From assembly GCF_032051675.1 (NCBI RefSeq), contig NZ_CP116968.1, forward strand, positions 682,001 to 746,000: a stretch of 64,000 nucleotides of DNA, in the 5' to 3' direction. Below the pieces are notes generated by a model. That model did not search any database. It was not told the origin of the DNA and worked only from the letters and a program-made list of their open reading frames with translations. Source of the stretch: Candidatus Nitrospira neomarina (GTDB taxonomy: Bacteria > Nitrospirota > Nitrospiria > Nitrospirales > UBA8639). Both the position numbers and the translations under genes were made by a program. The stretch's first letter is position 1; each line of letters starts with the position of its first letter. This document shows, piece by piece, positions 53,407 through 62,414 of this stretch.

Positions 53407-53748
53407 ATGAATGTTACGCAGGAAAAGAGAGAAAATGTCGTGGTCGTGCATCTGGCGGGACGGTTTGACTTTGGCGCAAGAAAAACTTTTAAAGACGGCT
53501 TAGGAGAGGCAATGAAAGAAGAGTTGCCGATTGTCTTAAATTTTGGAGAAGTATCGTTTGTAGATAGTTCCGCCTTGGGTATTTTGGTCATTGCCCATCA
53601 AACTCTTAAAAGTAAAAAAATCCCCTTTAGTCTGGTGAATCCCCAACCTTATGTTCGCCAGGTTTTAGATTTAGCCAATGTGGCCAAGATGATCCCCATT
53701 TACCAGACAATTGGTGAAGTCCCACAAATGGCGGTTGTGTCATCATAG
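53407..53748 (+). CDS. STAS-domain anti-anti-sigma factor (second)
   Basis: The 113-aa single-domain protein of the SpoIIAA/RsbV type has VVVVHLAGRFDFGARKTF at the first strand and FVDSSALGILVIAH with the D-S-S phosphorylation loop. Two starts are credible: ATG 53407 after GGAGGAG, which I chose, and TTG 53383 after AAGGAG. It is distant from the PP2C/HATPase pair at 35-37.7 kb but may still be a substrate of it. Followed after 311 bp by an HD-GYP-like gene. Confidence 0.85.
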   Translation: MNVTQEKRENVVVVHLAGRFDFGARKTFKDGLGEAMKEELPIVLNFGEVSFVDSSALGILVIAHQTLKSKKIPFSLVNPQPYVRQVLDLANVAKMIPIYQTIGEVPQMAVVSS

Positions 53749-53821
53749 GTCTAATCGTCATTTTCCTTTTTCCGGCCTGAATTATCTTTCTCACCTATTG
53801 AATTTTGATATGGATCATGAA

Positions 53822-53868
53822 ACGAAAGAGGAGCGCGTGAGGGGTAAGGCTAAGGCGTGAAATTAAGG
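53822..53868. repeat. Heptamer half-element (copy O)
   Basis: The left arm runs ACGAAAG, AGGAGCG, CGTGAGG, GGTAAGG in register. No clear right arm follows; instead comes GTAGCGGGTATCCATCC, shared with the interior of copy N. It fills part of the 311-bp gap before the HD-GYP gene, which is otherwise without a gene. Confidence 0.55.
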
Positions 53869-54059
53869 TCAACGGTTTTCCACCCTCCCTGCCGGTGGGT
53901 AGCGGGTATCCATCCGAAAACGCGAAGAAGAATTCTTAATAAGCAATGTCGGGAATCCCGGCGTCTGTCGGAAGGCGTAGGGGCAGGGTGGGTAGTTCGG
54001 CTGAACTGTTATGCTTCAGCCATTCAAGGAATAGCCTTTTATTCGGGACGGTCTCACCT

Positions 54060-55328
54060 ATGACGACTCGAAAGCGTCTTGCCTGTTCACAGATATGTGC
54101 AGGCATGTATTTGGTTCGAATTCTCGATTCCTGGTGGAAGTCGCCCTTCTTTCGTCACCGCCGACTGCTTTCTTCCCACGATGTGCAGCAATTGCTCCAG
54201 TCCGGCATTCATGAAGTTGAAATTGATACTGCCAAGGGGCTTGATGTCCCGACCGATGCAGAAGCCTTTCCGCTCCCGGGCACCCTCGAATGTCATTCGA
54301 AATCCAAGACGCCTTTCGATCAGGATGAATCATCCCGTTATGAGTCCTCCGCATGCCCTCCAGAGAGAAAGGATGGACTGGAAGATGGTCATCAAGAACG
54401 GTTAATACGATTGCGGGAAGATACGATTGCGGCCTTGGAAGACATGTTCGAAGGCGTCAAAACCGGTCAGGCCATTCCTTCTGTTGCCATGCAGGAGACG
54501 GCTAAGGCCTTTGTGGAGAAAGCCTTAGCCCATCCAACTGTGCTCGCCGAGATCATGCTCATTGAGCATCTTGAACAGTTTGATCCCACCCTGTACTCGC
54601 ATGTGGTTGATACAGCCTTGTTGTCCATTCTCGTTGGCCTTCAACTGAAGTGGGAGGTAAAGCAACTTGAAGAGATTGCTGTCGCCGCGTTGTTACATGA
54701 TGTTGGCTATATGCGACTGCCTCTCAACTTGGTTCAGTCACGATGGGGGAGCATTGGGATTGATTATTCGTTGTTGCAGCAACATGTCGATATGGGCGTG
54801 GCGCTGATTCATAAACATTCGGAATTTTCACAGGATATCGTTCAAATGGTGCAGGAGCATCATGCCTATCTGGATGGCTCCGGGTATTCCACCATTTTAG
54901 GGGGGAAGCCGGTCTCCGATTCTGGAATTTTACTGGGACTCACCGATTATGTTGATGAGTTGCTCGCCGTGGGGAATGTCGGCGGATCATTTCCTGTGGC
55001 CTTAGCGATTCGGCGAGTCTACCAAGAAGCACAAAAGGGGAAGTTCCCGACGCGGTTTGTCGAAGCCATGATTCGTGTGTTGGGAGTGTATCCTGTGGGC
55101 ACGGTTGTTCAACTTTCCACGGGCGAGGATGCCGTGGTGGTGAAGCAGAATCCTGAGATGAGCGTCAGACCACAAGTCAAGATTTTCAGGACATGCACGG
55201 GTGAGATTCTCAAGAACCCGGAGATGAGAAATTTGGGGATTCATTCAGAATTAAAGTATGAAGTGAGGATTACGAAAGTGCTTGATTCTGCAGATCCTTC
55301 TATTAACCTTCGCGAAATCGTTTCCTAG
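54060..55328 (+). CDS. HD-GYP-like domain protein (DUF3391 + HD)
   Basis: The 422-aa product has an N-terminal DUF3391-like part (SQICAGMYLVRILDSWW) and a C-terminal HD domain with H213-D214 in ALLHDVGYM and EHHAYLDGSGYS at 266-277. HD-GYP proteins break down cyclic di-GMP, which in many bacteria favours motility. Two signature positions differ: HDxGK reads HDVGY and GYP reads GYS. Activity is therefore uncertain and it may be a binding or signalling variant. I chose ATG 54060; the frame runs upstream to 53946 with unlikely sequence. The hybrid kinase starts 3 bp after the stop. Confidence 0.8.
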   Translation: MTTRKRLACSQICAGMYLVRILDSWWKSPFFRHRRLLSSHDVQQLLQSGIHEVEIDTAKGLDVPTDAEAFPLPGTLECHSKSKTPFDQDESSRYESSACPPERKDGLEDGHQERLIRLREDTIAALEDMFEGVKTGQAIPSVAMQETAKAFVEKALAHPTVLAEIMLIEHLEQFDPTLYSHVVDTALLSILVGLQLKWEVKQLEEIAVAALLHDVGYMRLPLNLVQSRWGSIGIDYSLLQQHVDMGVALIHKHSEFSQDIVQMVQEHHAYLDGSGYSTILGGKPVSDSGILLGLTDYVDELLAVGNVGGSFPVALAIRRVYQEAQKGKFPTRFVEAMIRVLGVYPVGTVVQLSTGEDAVVVKQNPEMSVRPQVKIFRTCTGEILKNPEMRNLGIHSELKYEVRITKVLDSADPSINLREIVS

Positions 55329-55331
55329 CTC

Positions 55332-58300
55332 ATGTGGCGTAATCCTCTCTTGTTTCAGACACTATGGGATGGTTTGATGGTTGGAGTGTGTCTGGTTGAT
55401 CGGGAGGGCCAGCTCACCCATATGAATTTAGCCGGCTCCCGCCTGTTAGGGTGGGGAGCCGCTTGTCCCACGAATGTTTCATGTCATGACCTGTTGGAAT
55501 GTCTGGTTCCCTATGACGAGGACCGAACGGCCGTCTGCCCATTTTCTGGCTTACTGCTCGAAAAAAAGATGCTTTGGGTCCCGCGGACTCGTTTACGAAG
55601 GCGGCAGGGGACATGGTGTTGGGTTGAATTGAAGGGCCTTGTGGTGGATGACGTGGAGGCGTCTGGATTCCTGTTGATGTTTCGAGATCTCAGTTCAGAA
55701 ATGAAATTGACCGAAGAAACCCGCCGATTAGCGTCCATTCCAAAGGAAAATCCATTTCCGGTGATTGAAGTCGACTCGGCAGGTCAACTGCTGTATGCCA
55801 ATCCCGCCATGGTTCGCCTGATGGAGGAAGCCCATATTGGTCAGGACGGTTTTTCCACGGCCCTGCCGGATCGATTTTTAGAGTTGGCTAAGCGTTGTTT
55901 GTCCCAAAAACATCTGGAGATGCATTACGAAGTGAGTGTTGGGGAAAGACAGTATTCATGGACATTCGCTCCCCATGCCGATTTGGGTTTACTTCGTGGG
56001 TATGGCATGGATATCACGGAACCCAAGCGAGCCGCAGAGGAATTGTCCGCCTTTGCGGATACGTTGGAAGCGAAAAATCATGAACTGGATCAGGCGTTAA
56101 TGAAGGCTGAATCTGCTACCCGAGCTAAGGCCGCGTTTCTGGCTGTGATGAGTCATGAAATTCGCACTCCCTTAAACGGAGTGATTGGTATGGCGGAGGT
56201 CCTGCTTGGGTCCTCTCTCAATCACGAGCAACAGGAATGTGTCAACATTATCCGTATGTCCGGTGAGGGGTTGCTGACTATCATTAACGATATTTTAGAC
56301 TTTTCAAAGCTTGAGTCTGGTCAATTGGCCCTGGAAAACATTGGGTTCAATTTGACGTCCTTATTTGAAGAGGTCGTTGATTTGTTTTCAGAGCGGGCTC
56401 ATCGAAAGGGTCTGGATTTGGCTGCCTATGTCGACCCCGATGTACCCTCCCAGCTGTTTGGCGATCCGCATCGTTTGCGACAAATTCTTTGTAATTATCT
56501 TTCCAATGCTCTCAAATTTACGATGGAGGGATCGGTCCTTCTGCGTGGTTCTCTGATTCATTCATTGAGCTCCGAGTGTGATGATTCTCTGGGTGGGATT
56601 AATCAACTTCCCGGTGATCCCGACGAAGAGATTCGGTTGTGGATTCACTTATCGGTACAAGACACTGGCCTTGGTATGTCGGAAGAAGTGCAGAAAAAAA
56701 TTTTTCACGTGTTCACTCAGGCGGATAGTTCCATGAGTCGAAAATTTGGAGGGTCCGGTTTAGGGTTAGCGATTTGCAAGCAATTAGCGGAGCTGATGCA
56801 CGGGACCGTCGGGGTGAAGAGTCAACCAAATCAGGGATCAACATTTTGGTGTGACATTCCCTGTCGGGGATCACGGATACCGCATTTCCCTAATACGGAG
56901 GGCATACAGGGTGCGGGCAAGGAGGTCTGGGTGATCGGTCCCCATGAATCATCAGGGTGGGTGATGGCGAAGCTTCTTCAGGAAGTTGGTGTCAGGGTCG
57001 TGCAGATCGCCAGCATTCAGGAGGCGATGACCTTATACGAAAGTGTCCACGAATCGGACGGTCTCGTCGCGGGAGTGATTCTGAGTGAGCGCTTGGAGAA
57101 AGCGGCTGTTCATGATGGGTTTGAACGATTGCGATCCTCTTCGCTGTTTCAGGACGTTAAAATTTGGGGTATGAAGCCATTTTGGTATCGCAAGGATGAT
57201 GAAGAAACCCGTGTGAGGTTTGACGGGATGATCACGCTTCCCTTGCACCGTCAGCAATTTTTCCACTGTTTATTCGGCCAATCGGACCATCCCGGACCGT
57301 CAGATTTCACGAGAGTGACTGAGCTACATCCCGTTGAAATAGTGCAGAGACCGATTGAGGTTCTCGAGCAGCCCTTGCTCAATAAGCAGGCCGGACCTTC
57401 GGTGCTGGTTGTGGAAGATAATCCGGTGAATCAACGGGTCGCCGCCGGCATGTTAGGAAAACTCGGGTGTCAGGTGATCATCGTGGACACGGGAGCCCAA
57501 GCTTTGACGTTGTTGAAAAAGTCAGTTGTGGATTGCATTCTAATGGACTGGGAACTTCCCGACATGGATGGGATCGCCATTACGCAACACATTCGGGAAT
57601 TGGAGCATGCCGGAGCATTGGTTCATACAGCTGCGTATTGGCATCGCCATCATGGTTCGGGTTCGCCTCCGGTACTCCATATTCCGATTGTTGGGATGAC
57701 AGCTCATGTGCTTTCTGAGCATGGGCAACACTGCCTGGAGAACGGCATGGATGATTGTCTTTTTAAGCCGGTTCATTTACGAGATTTTGAACGAATACTC
57801 CGGCGATGGGTAGGGTTTCCTCCCAATGGATTGGATTCGTCCTCATCTAAGACACATGGACCCGAACGGGCAGGGATTCAGTCTGTTGCCACCAAACAGT
57901 CCGGAACTGCTCATCAGGAGAGAACTTTTCCACAGTACCCGGCAACCAGAGAAGGTTATGACGTCTCTGCCGCGTTGCAAGTCCTGGAGGGAGATGAAGA
58001 GCTGCTGTATTCCTTGTTCAACATTTTTACTGCCACAGCCCCTGACCTACTCAAAGGAATGCATCAGACCATTCATTTGGAAAATCGGCAAGAGCTTCAA
58101 AGGCTTGCTCATCAGATGAAAGGGGCGCTGAATGCGTTGCACGCCAAGCATGAAGGGAAGGAAGCGGAACAACTTGAACTCACGGCCGTCTCGGCAGCAT
58201 TTTCGCATCTGAATTCGACAGTGATCAGATTGGAGCGAATGGTCAAACGGTTGATCGGAAAATTCGAACGCCTGATTGCCCTTCAAGGAGAAAAGTATGG

Positions 58301-58349
58301 GCGTTCCTCTGAACCCCCTTTTTTTCGGGAAGGGAGGTACACAGAATGA
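55332..58349 (+). CDS. Hybrid sensor histidine kinase with receiver and Hpt domains
   Basis: A 1005-aa cytoplasmic hybrid kinase. Two PAS-type domains cover about 5-125 and 135-235. A coiled coil leads to HisKA with H275 in MSHEIRTPLNG. The ATPase domain has VQDTGLGMSEEV and GGSGLGLAI. A degenerate receiver-like region lies at about 530-660 (VWVIGPHESSGW) without an acceptor Asp. A true receiver from about 688 has D739 in LMDWELPDMDG, and a C-terminal Hpt domain has H927 in AHQMKGALNAL. All relay stations are in one chain. The output partner is unknown; the small HTH protein and CheY lie downstream. Confidence 0.92.
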   Translation: MWRNPLLFQTLWDGLMVGVCLVDREGQLTHMNLAGSRLLGWGAACPTNVSCHDLLECLVPYDEDRTAVCPFSGLLLEKKMLWVPRTRLRRRQGTWCWVELKGLVVDDVEASGFLLMFRDLSSEMKLTEETRRLASIPKENPFPVIEVDSAGQLLYANPAMVRLMEEAHIGQDGFSTALPDRFLELAKRCLSQKHLEMHYEVSVGERQYSWTFAPHADLGLLRGYGMDITEPKRAAEELSAFADTLEAKNHELDQALMKAESATRAKAAFLAVMSHEIRTPLNGVIGMAEVLLGSSLNHEQQECVNIIRMSGEGLLTIINDILDFSKLESGQLALENIGFNLTSLFEEVVDLFSERAHRKGLDLAAYVDPDVPSQLFGDPHRLRQILCNYLSNALKFTMEGSVLLRGSLIHSLSSECDDSLGGINQLPGDPDEEIRLWIHLSVQDTGLGMSEEVQKKIFHVFTQADSSMSRKFGGSGLGLAICKQLAELMHGTVGVKSQPNQGSTFWCDIPCRGSRIPHFPNTEGIQGAGKEVWVIGPHESSGWVMAKLLQEVGVRVVQIASIQEAMTLYESVHESDGLVAGVILSERLEKAAVHDGFERLRSSSLFQDVKIWGMKPFWYRKDDEETRVRFDGMITLPLHRQQFFHCLFGQSDHPGPSDFTRVTELHPVEIVQRPIEVLEQPLLNKQAGPSVLVVEDNPVNQRVAAGMLGKLGCQVIIVDTGAQALTLLKKSVVDCILMDWELPDMDGIAITQHIRELEHAGALVHTAAYWHRHHGSGSPPVLHIPIVGMTAHVLSEHGQHCLENGMDDCLFKPVHLRDFERILRRWVGFPPNGLDSSSSKTHGPERAGIQSVATKQSGTAHQERTFPQYPATREGYDVSAALQVLEGDEELLYSLFNIFTATAPDLLKGMHQTIHLENRQELQRLAHQMKGALNALHAKHEGKEAEQLELTAVSAAFSHLNSTVIRLERMVKRLIGKFERLIALQGEKYGRSSEPPFFREGRYTE

Positions 58350-58482
58350 CCATGGCGCAAAGGCTCAAATGGATGGGTGAGGTGACCACAATATCCTACT
58401 ATCCGGGAAGAAGTCTCAAGTTTCCACATGATCGGTCCGATACCACAAACATTACAGACCAAACTCTAATGAGGGTGCCACA

Positions 58483-58710
58483 ATGAAAGATTTGCTGACC
58501 TTAAGTGAAGTCTCGACGTTTTTGAAAGTGCCAAAATCGACCATCTACAAGCTTGCGAGAGAACGTCGACTCCCAGGGCATAAAGTTGGAAAACATTGGC
58601 GTTTCGTTCGAGAAGAAATTGAAGCCTGGGTTCAAAATGCCGGAGGAGATTCGGTGATGGTTGGTGCTGGGTCTCAACAGGGGGTTCGGGATAGGTTTAG
58701 TTTAAATTAA
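58483..58710 (+). CDS. Small helix-turn-helix (excisionase/AlpA-type) DNA-binding protein
   Basis: The 75-aa protein has the MerR-like HTH_17 pattern: LLTLSEVSTFLKVPKSTIY, LARERRLPGHKVGKHWRF and EEIEAWV. The family includes phage excisionases and stand-alone regulators. No integrase or phage gene is near, so a regulatory role is more likely than excision. AGGGTGCCACA precedes the ATG. It lies between the hybrid kinase and the second chemotaxis cluster, with a 133-bp gap before it and a 507-bp gap after. Confidence 0.85.
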   Translation: MKDLLTLSEVSTFLKVPKSTIYKLARERRLPGHKVGKHWRFVREEIEAWVQNAGGDSVMVGAGSQQGVRDRFSLN

Positions 58711-59217
58711 CTTCTCCCTGAAGGCCTCTGACTCTCTCCCGGGAGGAAGGGCCGACAGCCACAGGAATGACCTGCTCATATTCTGAGGGCAAGATGCCCC
58801 GGAATGAGCAAGGCTCTTTTTTGATAGGCTTTGCAACTCTCAACTCATTTAATTTTCGATCTCTTTTCTCCTTCCTACAAAGCATTCTTTCCTTCCCATC
58901 ATTTCTGTTTAATCGTACTTGTCCATTTGTCGTCAGTTGCGTTGGGTTTTTTCTGTATTCCGGTATCACGAATTTTTTAAAATCGCGTAAGGTCGAAACA
59001 ACCTTGGGAGAAGGTTTACATTCTTTTACATTATGAACAGGGGCCGACCTGTGATTTTCCAGAGACGGCTAAAGATCACAGAGAAGTTAACCGAATTTCG
59101 AATATGCCACGTTATGATCATCACAATATGCACGTGTACCGTTAAAGAAAATTCTTCATTGGTTGAAAAACCCGAATTTGCCTGGGATTCCATGCCCCAA
59201 GGCGTAAGGAGCGCATC
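58711..59217. other. Gene-free gap before cheY2
   Basis: About 507 bp. A short C/G-rich palindromic stretch with CTCTCTCCCGGGAGG lies near 58731-58745. Plus frames at 58767-59036 and 59033-59221 are Phe/Ser- or Ile/Thr-rich and unlikely to be genes. Presumably holds the promoter of chemotaxis set 2; no sigma-54 site seen. Confidence 0.45.
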
Positions 59218-59619
59218 ATGATTGATACCGGGATGAAAGTGTTGGTGGTAGACGATATGTCTACTATGCGTCGAATTGTGAAAAACGTGTTACGTCAAAT
59301 CGGCTATTCGGACATCGTGGAAGCTGAAAACGGGCAGGACGCCTTGACGAAATTGAAGGCCGGCGGATTTGGGTTGGTGGTGTCGGATTGGAATATGCCC
59401 GTGATGCAGGGTATTGAGCTCTTGCGGGCAGTTCGTGCCGATGCAGAATTGAAAACGCTCCCGTTTTTGATGGTCACGGCTGAAGCGCAAAAAGAAAATT
59501 TGATAGAGGCCGTTCAAGCCGGGGTCAGCAACTATGTCGTCAAGCCGTTTACCGCAGAAGTTTTACAAGGAAAATTGGAAAAAATATTTGGCAATGTTCA
59601 GCCGGCAAAAACGTCATAA
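59218..59619 (+). CDS. cheY: Chemotaxis response regulator CheY (second, enteric-like)
   Basis: The 133-aa receiver has pocket residues [13 protein letters not shown], acceptor D57 in [12 protein letters not shown], Thr in [12 protein letters not shown] and Lys in YVVKPFTAE. The DWNMP form and the position of D57 match the enterobacterial CheY that is dephosphorylated by CheZ, and cheZ is the next gene. AAGGAG stands eight bases before the ATG. It is distinct from the CheY at 39.6 kb (DLNMP). Confidence 0.95.
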   Translation: MIDTGMKVLVVDDMSTMRRIVKNVLRQIGYSDIVEAENGQDALTKLKAGGFGLVVSDWNMPVMQGIELLRAVRADAELKTLPFLMVTAEAQKENLIEAVQAGVSNYVVKPFTAEVLQGKLEKIFGNVQPAKTS

Positions 59620-59664
59620 TTGGGAAGGACATCCTCCGACTATAACGATATAAAGGAGAATCTT

Positions 59665-60306
59665 ATGCTCGTGGATCGGATGATTGAGGCCGATGTGCCA
59701 GGCGATGAAGAGCTATCCGAAGAGGGCCTGGATGAGAAGCGTTCGATTAAAGCGGAAATGGAGGAGTTGGCCAAGTATGTTGAAGTGATTACCCAAACAA
59801 TCCGGGAAATGGAATCTCCGGTGACATCCACTTCCGATCAACTTCCTCAAGCCACATCACATTTACATGATCTTGCCAAGATGACGGAAGACGGAACGCA
59901 TAAGGTTCTCAGCTTGACAGAGGAACTGGAACGAAATCGGGAGGCCGTTCAACATCATTTGGAGCAATTACGGGCTAATGTGGCGGGGAGAGCGGCTAAG
60001 GATCTTGATGCAATTTTAGTTTTGGTGAAGGCGGATGAAGGACGATTGTTGAATATTCATGTGGCACTATCTTTCCAGGATCTCGTGGCCCAACGCGTGG
60101 CCAAGCTTGTGACGATTTTAAACGAAATCCAACATAAATTATTAAAGTTGGTGGTCATTTTTGGAATCCAGCAAAAAAAGGGTGAAGCAGGTTCATCGAG
60201 TGAAGGACGGGGGTACGAAATGCTGCGCCAGTTGGAATCATCCAAAACCACTGCCCTTCAACAAGATCTGGTGGATAGCATCATGTCCGAATACGGAATG
60301 TCCTAA
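59665..60306 (+). CDS. cheZ: CheY-P phosphatase CheZ
   Basis: CheZ removes phosphate from CheY-P. The 213-aa product is a helical protein with a long hairpin and the active-site run FQDLVAQRV at 137-145. D139 and Q143 have the same Asp-x3-Gln spacing as the catalytic pair of E. coli CheZ. A C-terminal CheY-binding helix follows (LQQDLVDSIMSEYGM). The frame is open from a TTG at 59620, but ATG 59665 has AAAGGAG at the right distance, so I chose it. It sits between cheY2 and cheA2. Confidence 0.9.
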   Translation: MLVDRMIEADVPGDEELSEEGLDEKRSIKAEMEELAKYVEVITQTIREMESPVTSTSDQLPQATSHLHDLAKMTEDGTHKVLSLTEELERNREAVQHHLEQLRANVAGRAAKDLDAILVLVKADEGRLLNIHVALSFQDLVAQRVAKLVTILNEIQHKLLKLVVIFGIQQKKGEAGSSSEGRGYEMLRQLESSKTTALQQDLVDSIMSEYGMS

Positions 60307-60383
60307 TGTGTATGCACGGATCATCAGTGCAACGTCGCAGGGTGTTCGATGGAAAAAGTCTAGGAGCTGAGAACAGGTGATCG

Positions 60384-62288
60384 ATGAATGACGAAATGAA
60401 AGAAATCCTCAACGACTTTTTGGCGGAAAGTTCTGAAATGCTGGAAGCCCTGGACCAACATTTCGTAAAGTTGGAAACGGAGCCATCCAACACCGAACTG
60501 CTAAACGAGATTTTCCGGTGTATGCACAGTATGAAAGGATCCGCCGGCTTTTTGGGGTTTACCCATTTGGTGGAAGTGGCGCATCAAGCTGAGAGTTTGT
60601 TGAACAAGTTGCGACAGGGTGAGATGACGGTTTCTCCGTTCATAATCGATATCATTTTGGAAGCTGTGGATGCCGTGAAAATGCTCCAAACCGATATTCG
60701 GGAAACCGGAGGAGATTCTCATGTCGAGACCCAGGGCATTGTGAATAAATTGGCGCTAACCATGGATAGCGCCGACGATCTGATGCTGACTGTCTCTCCT
60801 CCCAAAAAGGCAGGGATTGAGACGATTTCTGTCGCTCACTCTTCGCCTCCTGCAGAGATGACGGCGTCTTCTATGGCTGAGCCCCCTGATACCTCTTCCT
60901 TGGCTTCTCCTTATGAGGAGCCGTCCCTTGAAGGACCGGTAGAGGTTGAAGGGGTACCGGAGCCTGCGGCCGTTTCTGAGGGTCCCGTTGGATTGTCGGA
61001 TGTATTACATAAAATGAAAGAAGCGACGACCCGAACCGTCCAGGCCGCTAGTGCTCCGGGTTCCAAGCTATCAGGGGGTAAAGAAGAAGATCAGACGGTT
61101 CGAGTTGAAACCAAACGCTTAGATCATGTCATGAATCTGGTGGGCGAATTGGTGTTGAACCGCAACCGTCTTATGAAACTGGGGAATGGCCTGGAAGAGC
61201 AAGATGAGATCAATCCGGCTCTCCGGGAATTAAATATGACGTTGGCGCAACTCAATCTGGTGACCTCCGATTTGCAATTGGCGGTGATGAAAACACGTAT
61301 GGTTCCTATTCGTAAGGTGTTTTCACGATTCCCCCGGTTGGTCCGGGATTTGGCCGGTAAGCTAGGGAAGCAAGTGCGATTGGAATTAGTGGGAGAAGAT
61401 ACCGAAGTCGATAAGTCCGTAGCCGACGAGTTAAGTGATCCATTGGTCCATTTGGTGAGAAATTCGATGGACCATGGCTTGGAAACGGCAGCCGACCGGA
61501 AACAACACGGGAAAAGCCCTGAAGGGTATGTGCGATTGTCGGCCCAGCAGGAAGGTAACAGTATTGTCATTCGGATTGAGGATAATGGTCGCGGATTACA
61601 AATTGAGAAAATTGCCGCAAAAGCCCTCGAAAAAGGTCTGGTGGCTCAATCCGAACTGGATTCCATGAGTCCCCGGGAAATCATGAATTTAATTTTTCTT
61701 CCAGGATTTAGTACGGCGGATCAAGTCAGTGATGTGTCAGGCCGTGGCGTGGGCATGGATGTGGTGCGAACCAATATCAGCCGAATGAATGGGAGTTTGG
61801 AGTTAGATTCCGATCCGGGTCAAGGGAGTCGCGTGACGATCAAGCTGCCGCTGACCGTGGCGATTATTCAAGCCCTCATGGTTGAGGTGGAATGTGCCAC
61901 ATTTGCTATCCCGCTGGCTTCCGTGGTTGAGGCCGTCAAGGTCACCAAAGATGAAATTAAAAGTGTCAATCGACAGGCGGTGTTGAACCTCCGTGAACGC
62001 ATTCTACCGCTGCTGGATCTTGGTGAAACCTTTCATATTCCTCGGGACCGGACTGATGAGGAATGCTATGTAGTAGTCGTCAAGATCGGGGAACAACAGT
62101 TTGGAGTTGTGGTGAATCGATTGCGGGCACAAGAGGAGGTCGTGATTAAATCGTTGGGGGAATTTTTGGCAAACGTGAAGTGCGTGGCGGGAGCTACCAT
62201 TACCGGGGATGGCAAAGTGGTGTTGATTCTGGATATGGCCGATTTAGTGCGGGAAGTGCAGGCGTCAACGTATACCGGTATGCGCTAA
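60384..62288 (+). CDS. cheA: Chemotaxis histidine kinase CheA (second)
   Basis: The 634-aa kinase has P1 with H48 in CMHSMKGSAGFLGF, a long Pro/Glu/Ser-rich linker at about 145-230 and no obvious P2 domain. P3 (LDHVMNLVGELVLNRNRL) begins near 250. P4 has NSMDHGLE, EDNGRGLQ and SGRGVGMDVVRTNI, and P5 starts near 510. It differs markedly from the first CheA and belongs with cheY2-cheZ-cheV. The ATG follows an AACAGGTGATCG weak site. The lack of P2 suggests a different way of docking CheY or CheB. Confidence 0.96.
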   Translation: MNDEMKEILNDFLAESSEMLEALDQHFVKLETEPSNTELLNEIFRCMHSMKGSAGFLGFTHLVEVAHQAESLLNKLRQGEMTVSPFIIDIILEAVDAVKMLQTDIRETGGDSHVETQGIVNKLALTMDSADDLMLTVSPPKKAGIETISVAHSSPPAEMTASSMAEPPDTSSLASPYEEPSLEGPVEVEGVPEPAAVSEGPVGLSDVLHKMKEATTRTVQAASAPGSKLSGGKEEDQTVRVETKRLDHVMNLVGELVLNRNRLMKLGNGLEEQDEINPALRELNMTLAQLNLVTSDLQLAVMKTRMVPIRKVFSRFPRLVRDLAGKLGKQVRLELVGEDTEVDKSVADELSDPLVHLVRNSMDHGLETAADRKQHGKSPEGYVRLSAQQEGNSIVIRIEDNGRGLQIEKIAAKALEKGLVAQSELDSMSPREIMNLIFLPGFSTADQVSDVSGRGVGMDVVRTNISRMNGSLELDSDPGQGSRVTIKLPLTVAIIQALMVEVECATFAIPLASVVEAVKVTKDEIKSVNRQAVLNLRERILPLLDLGETFHIPRDRTDEECYVVVVKIGEQQFGVVVNRLRAQEEVVIKSLGEFLANVKCVAGATITGDGKVVLILDMADLVREVQASTYTGMR

Positions 62289-62414
62289 TCCGTCAGGCGT
62301 GAATTGGATCTGAGTGGTCAGAGAAATTTTGTAGACGGACGGGCAATCGACTCAAAAGATAAAGATTGGACGAATGATACCTCCTGTGGTGAATGGAGGT
62401 CTGAGGAGACCGTA

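Noticed and set aside
58697-58969. 90-aa minus-strand frame after the HTH gene
   Set aside because: Its only ordered part is coded by a GC-rich palindromic stretch common in intergenic repeats; charged, irregular composition elsewhere.
58767-59221. Two overlapping plus-strand frames before cheY2
   Set aside because: Phe/Ser-rich and Ile/Thr-rich, no ribosome-binding site and no recognisable family.
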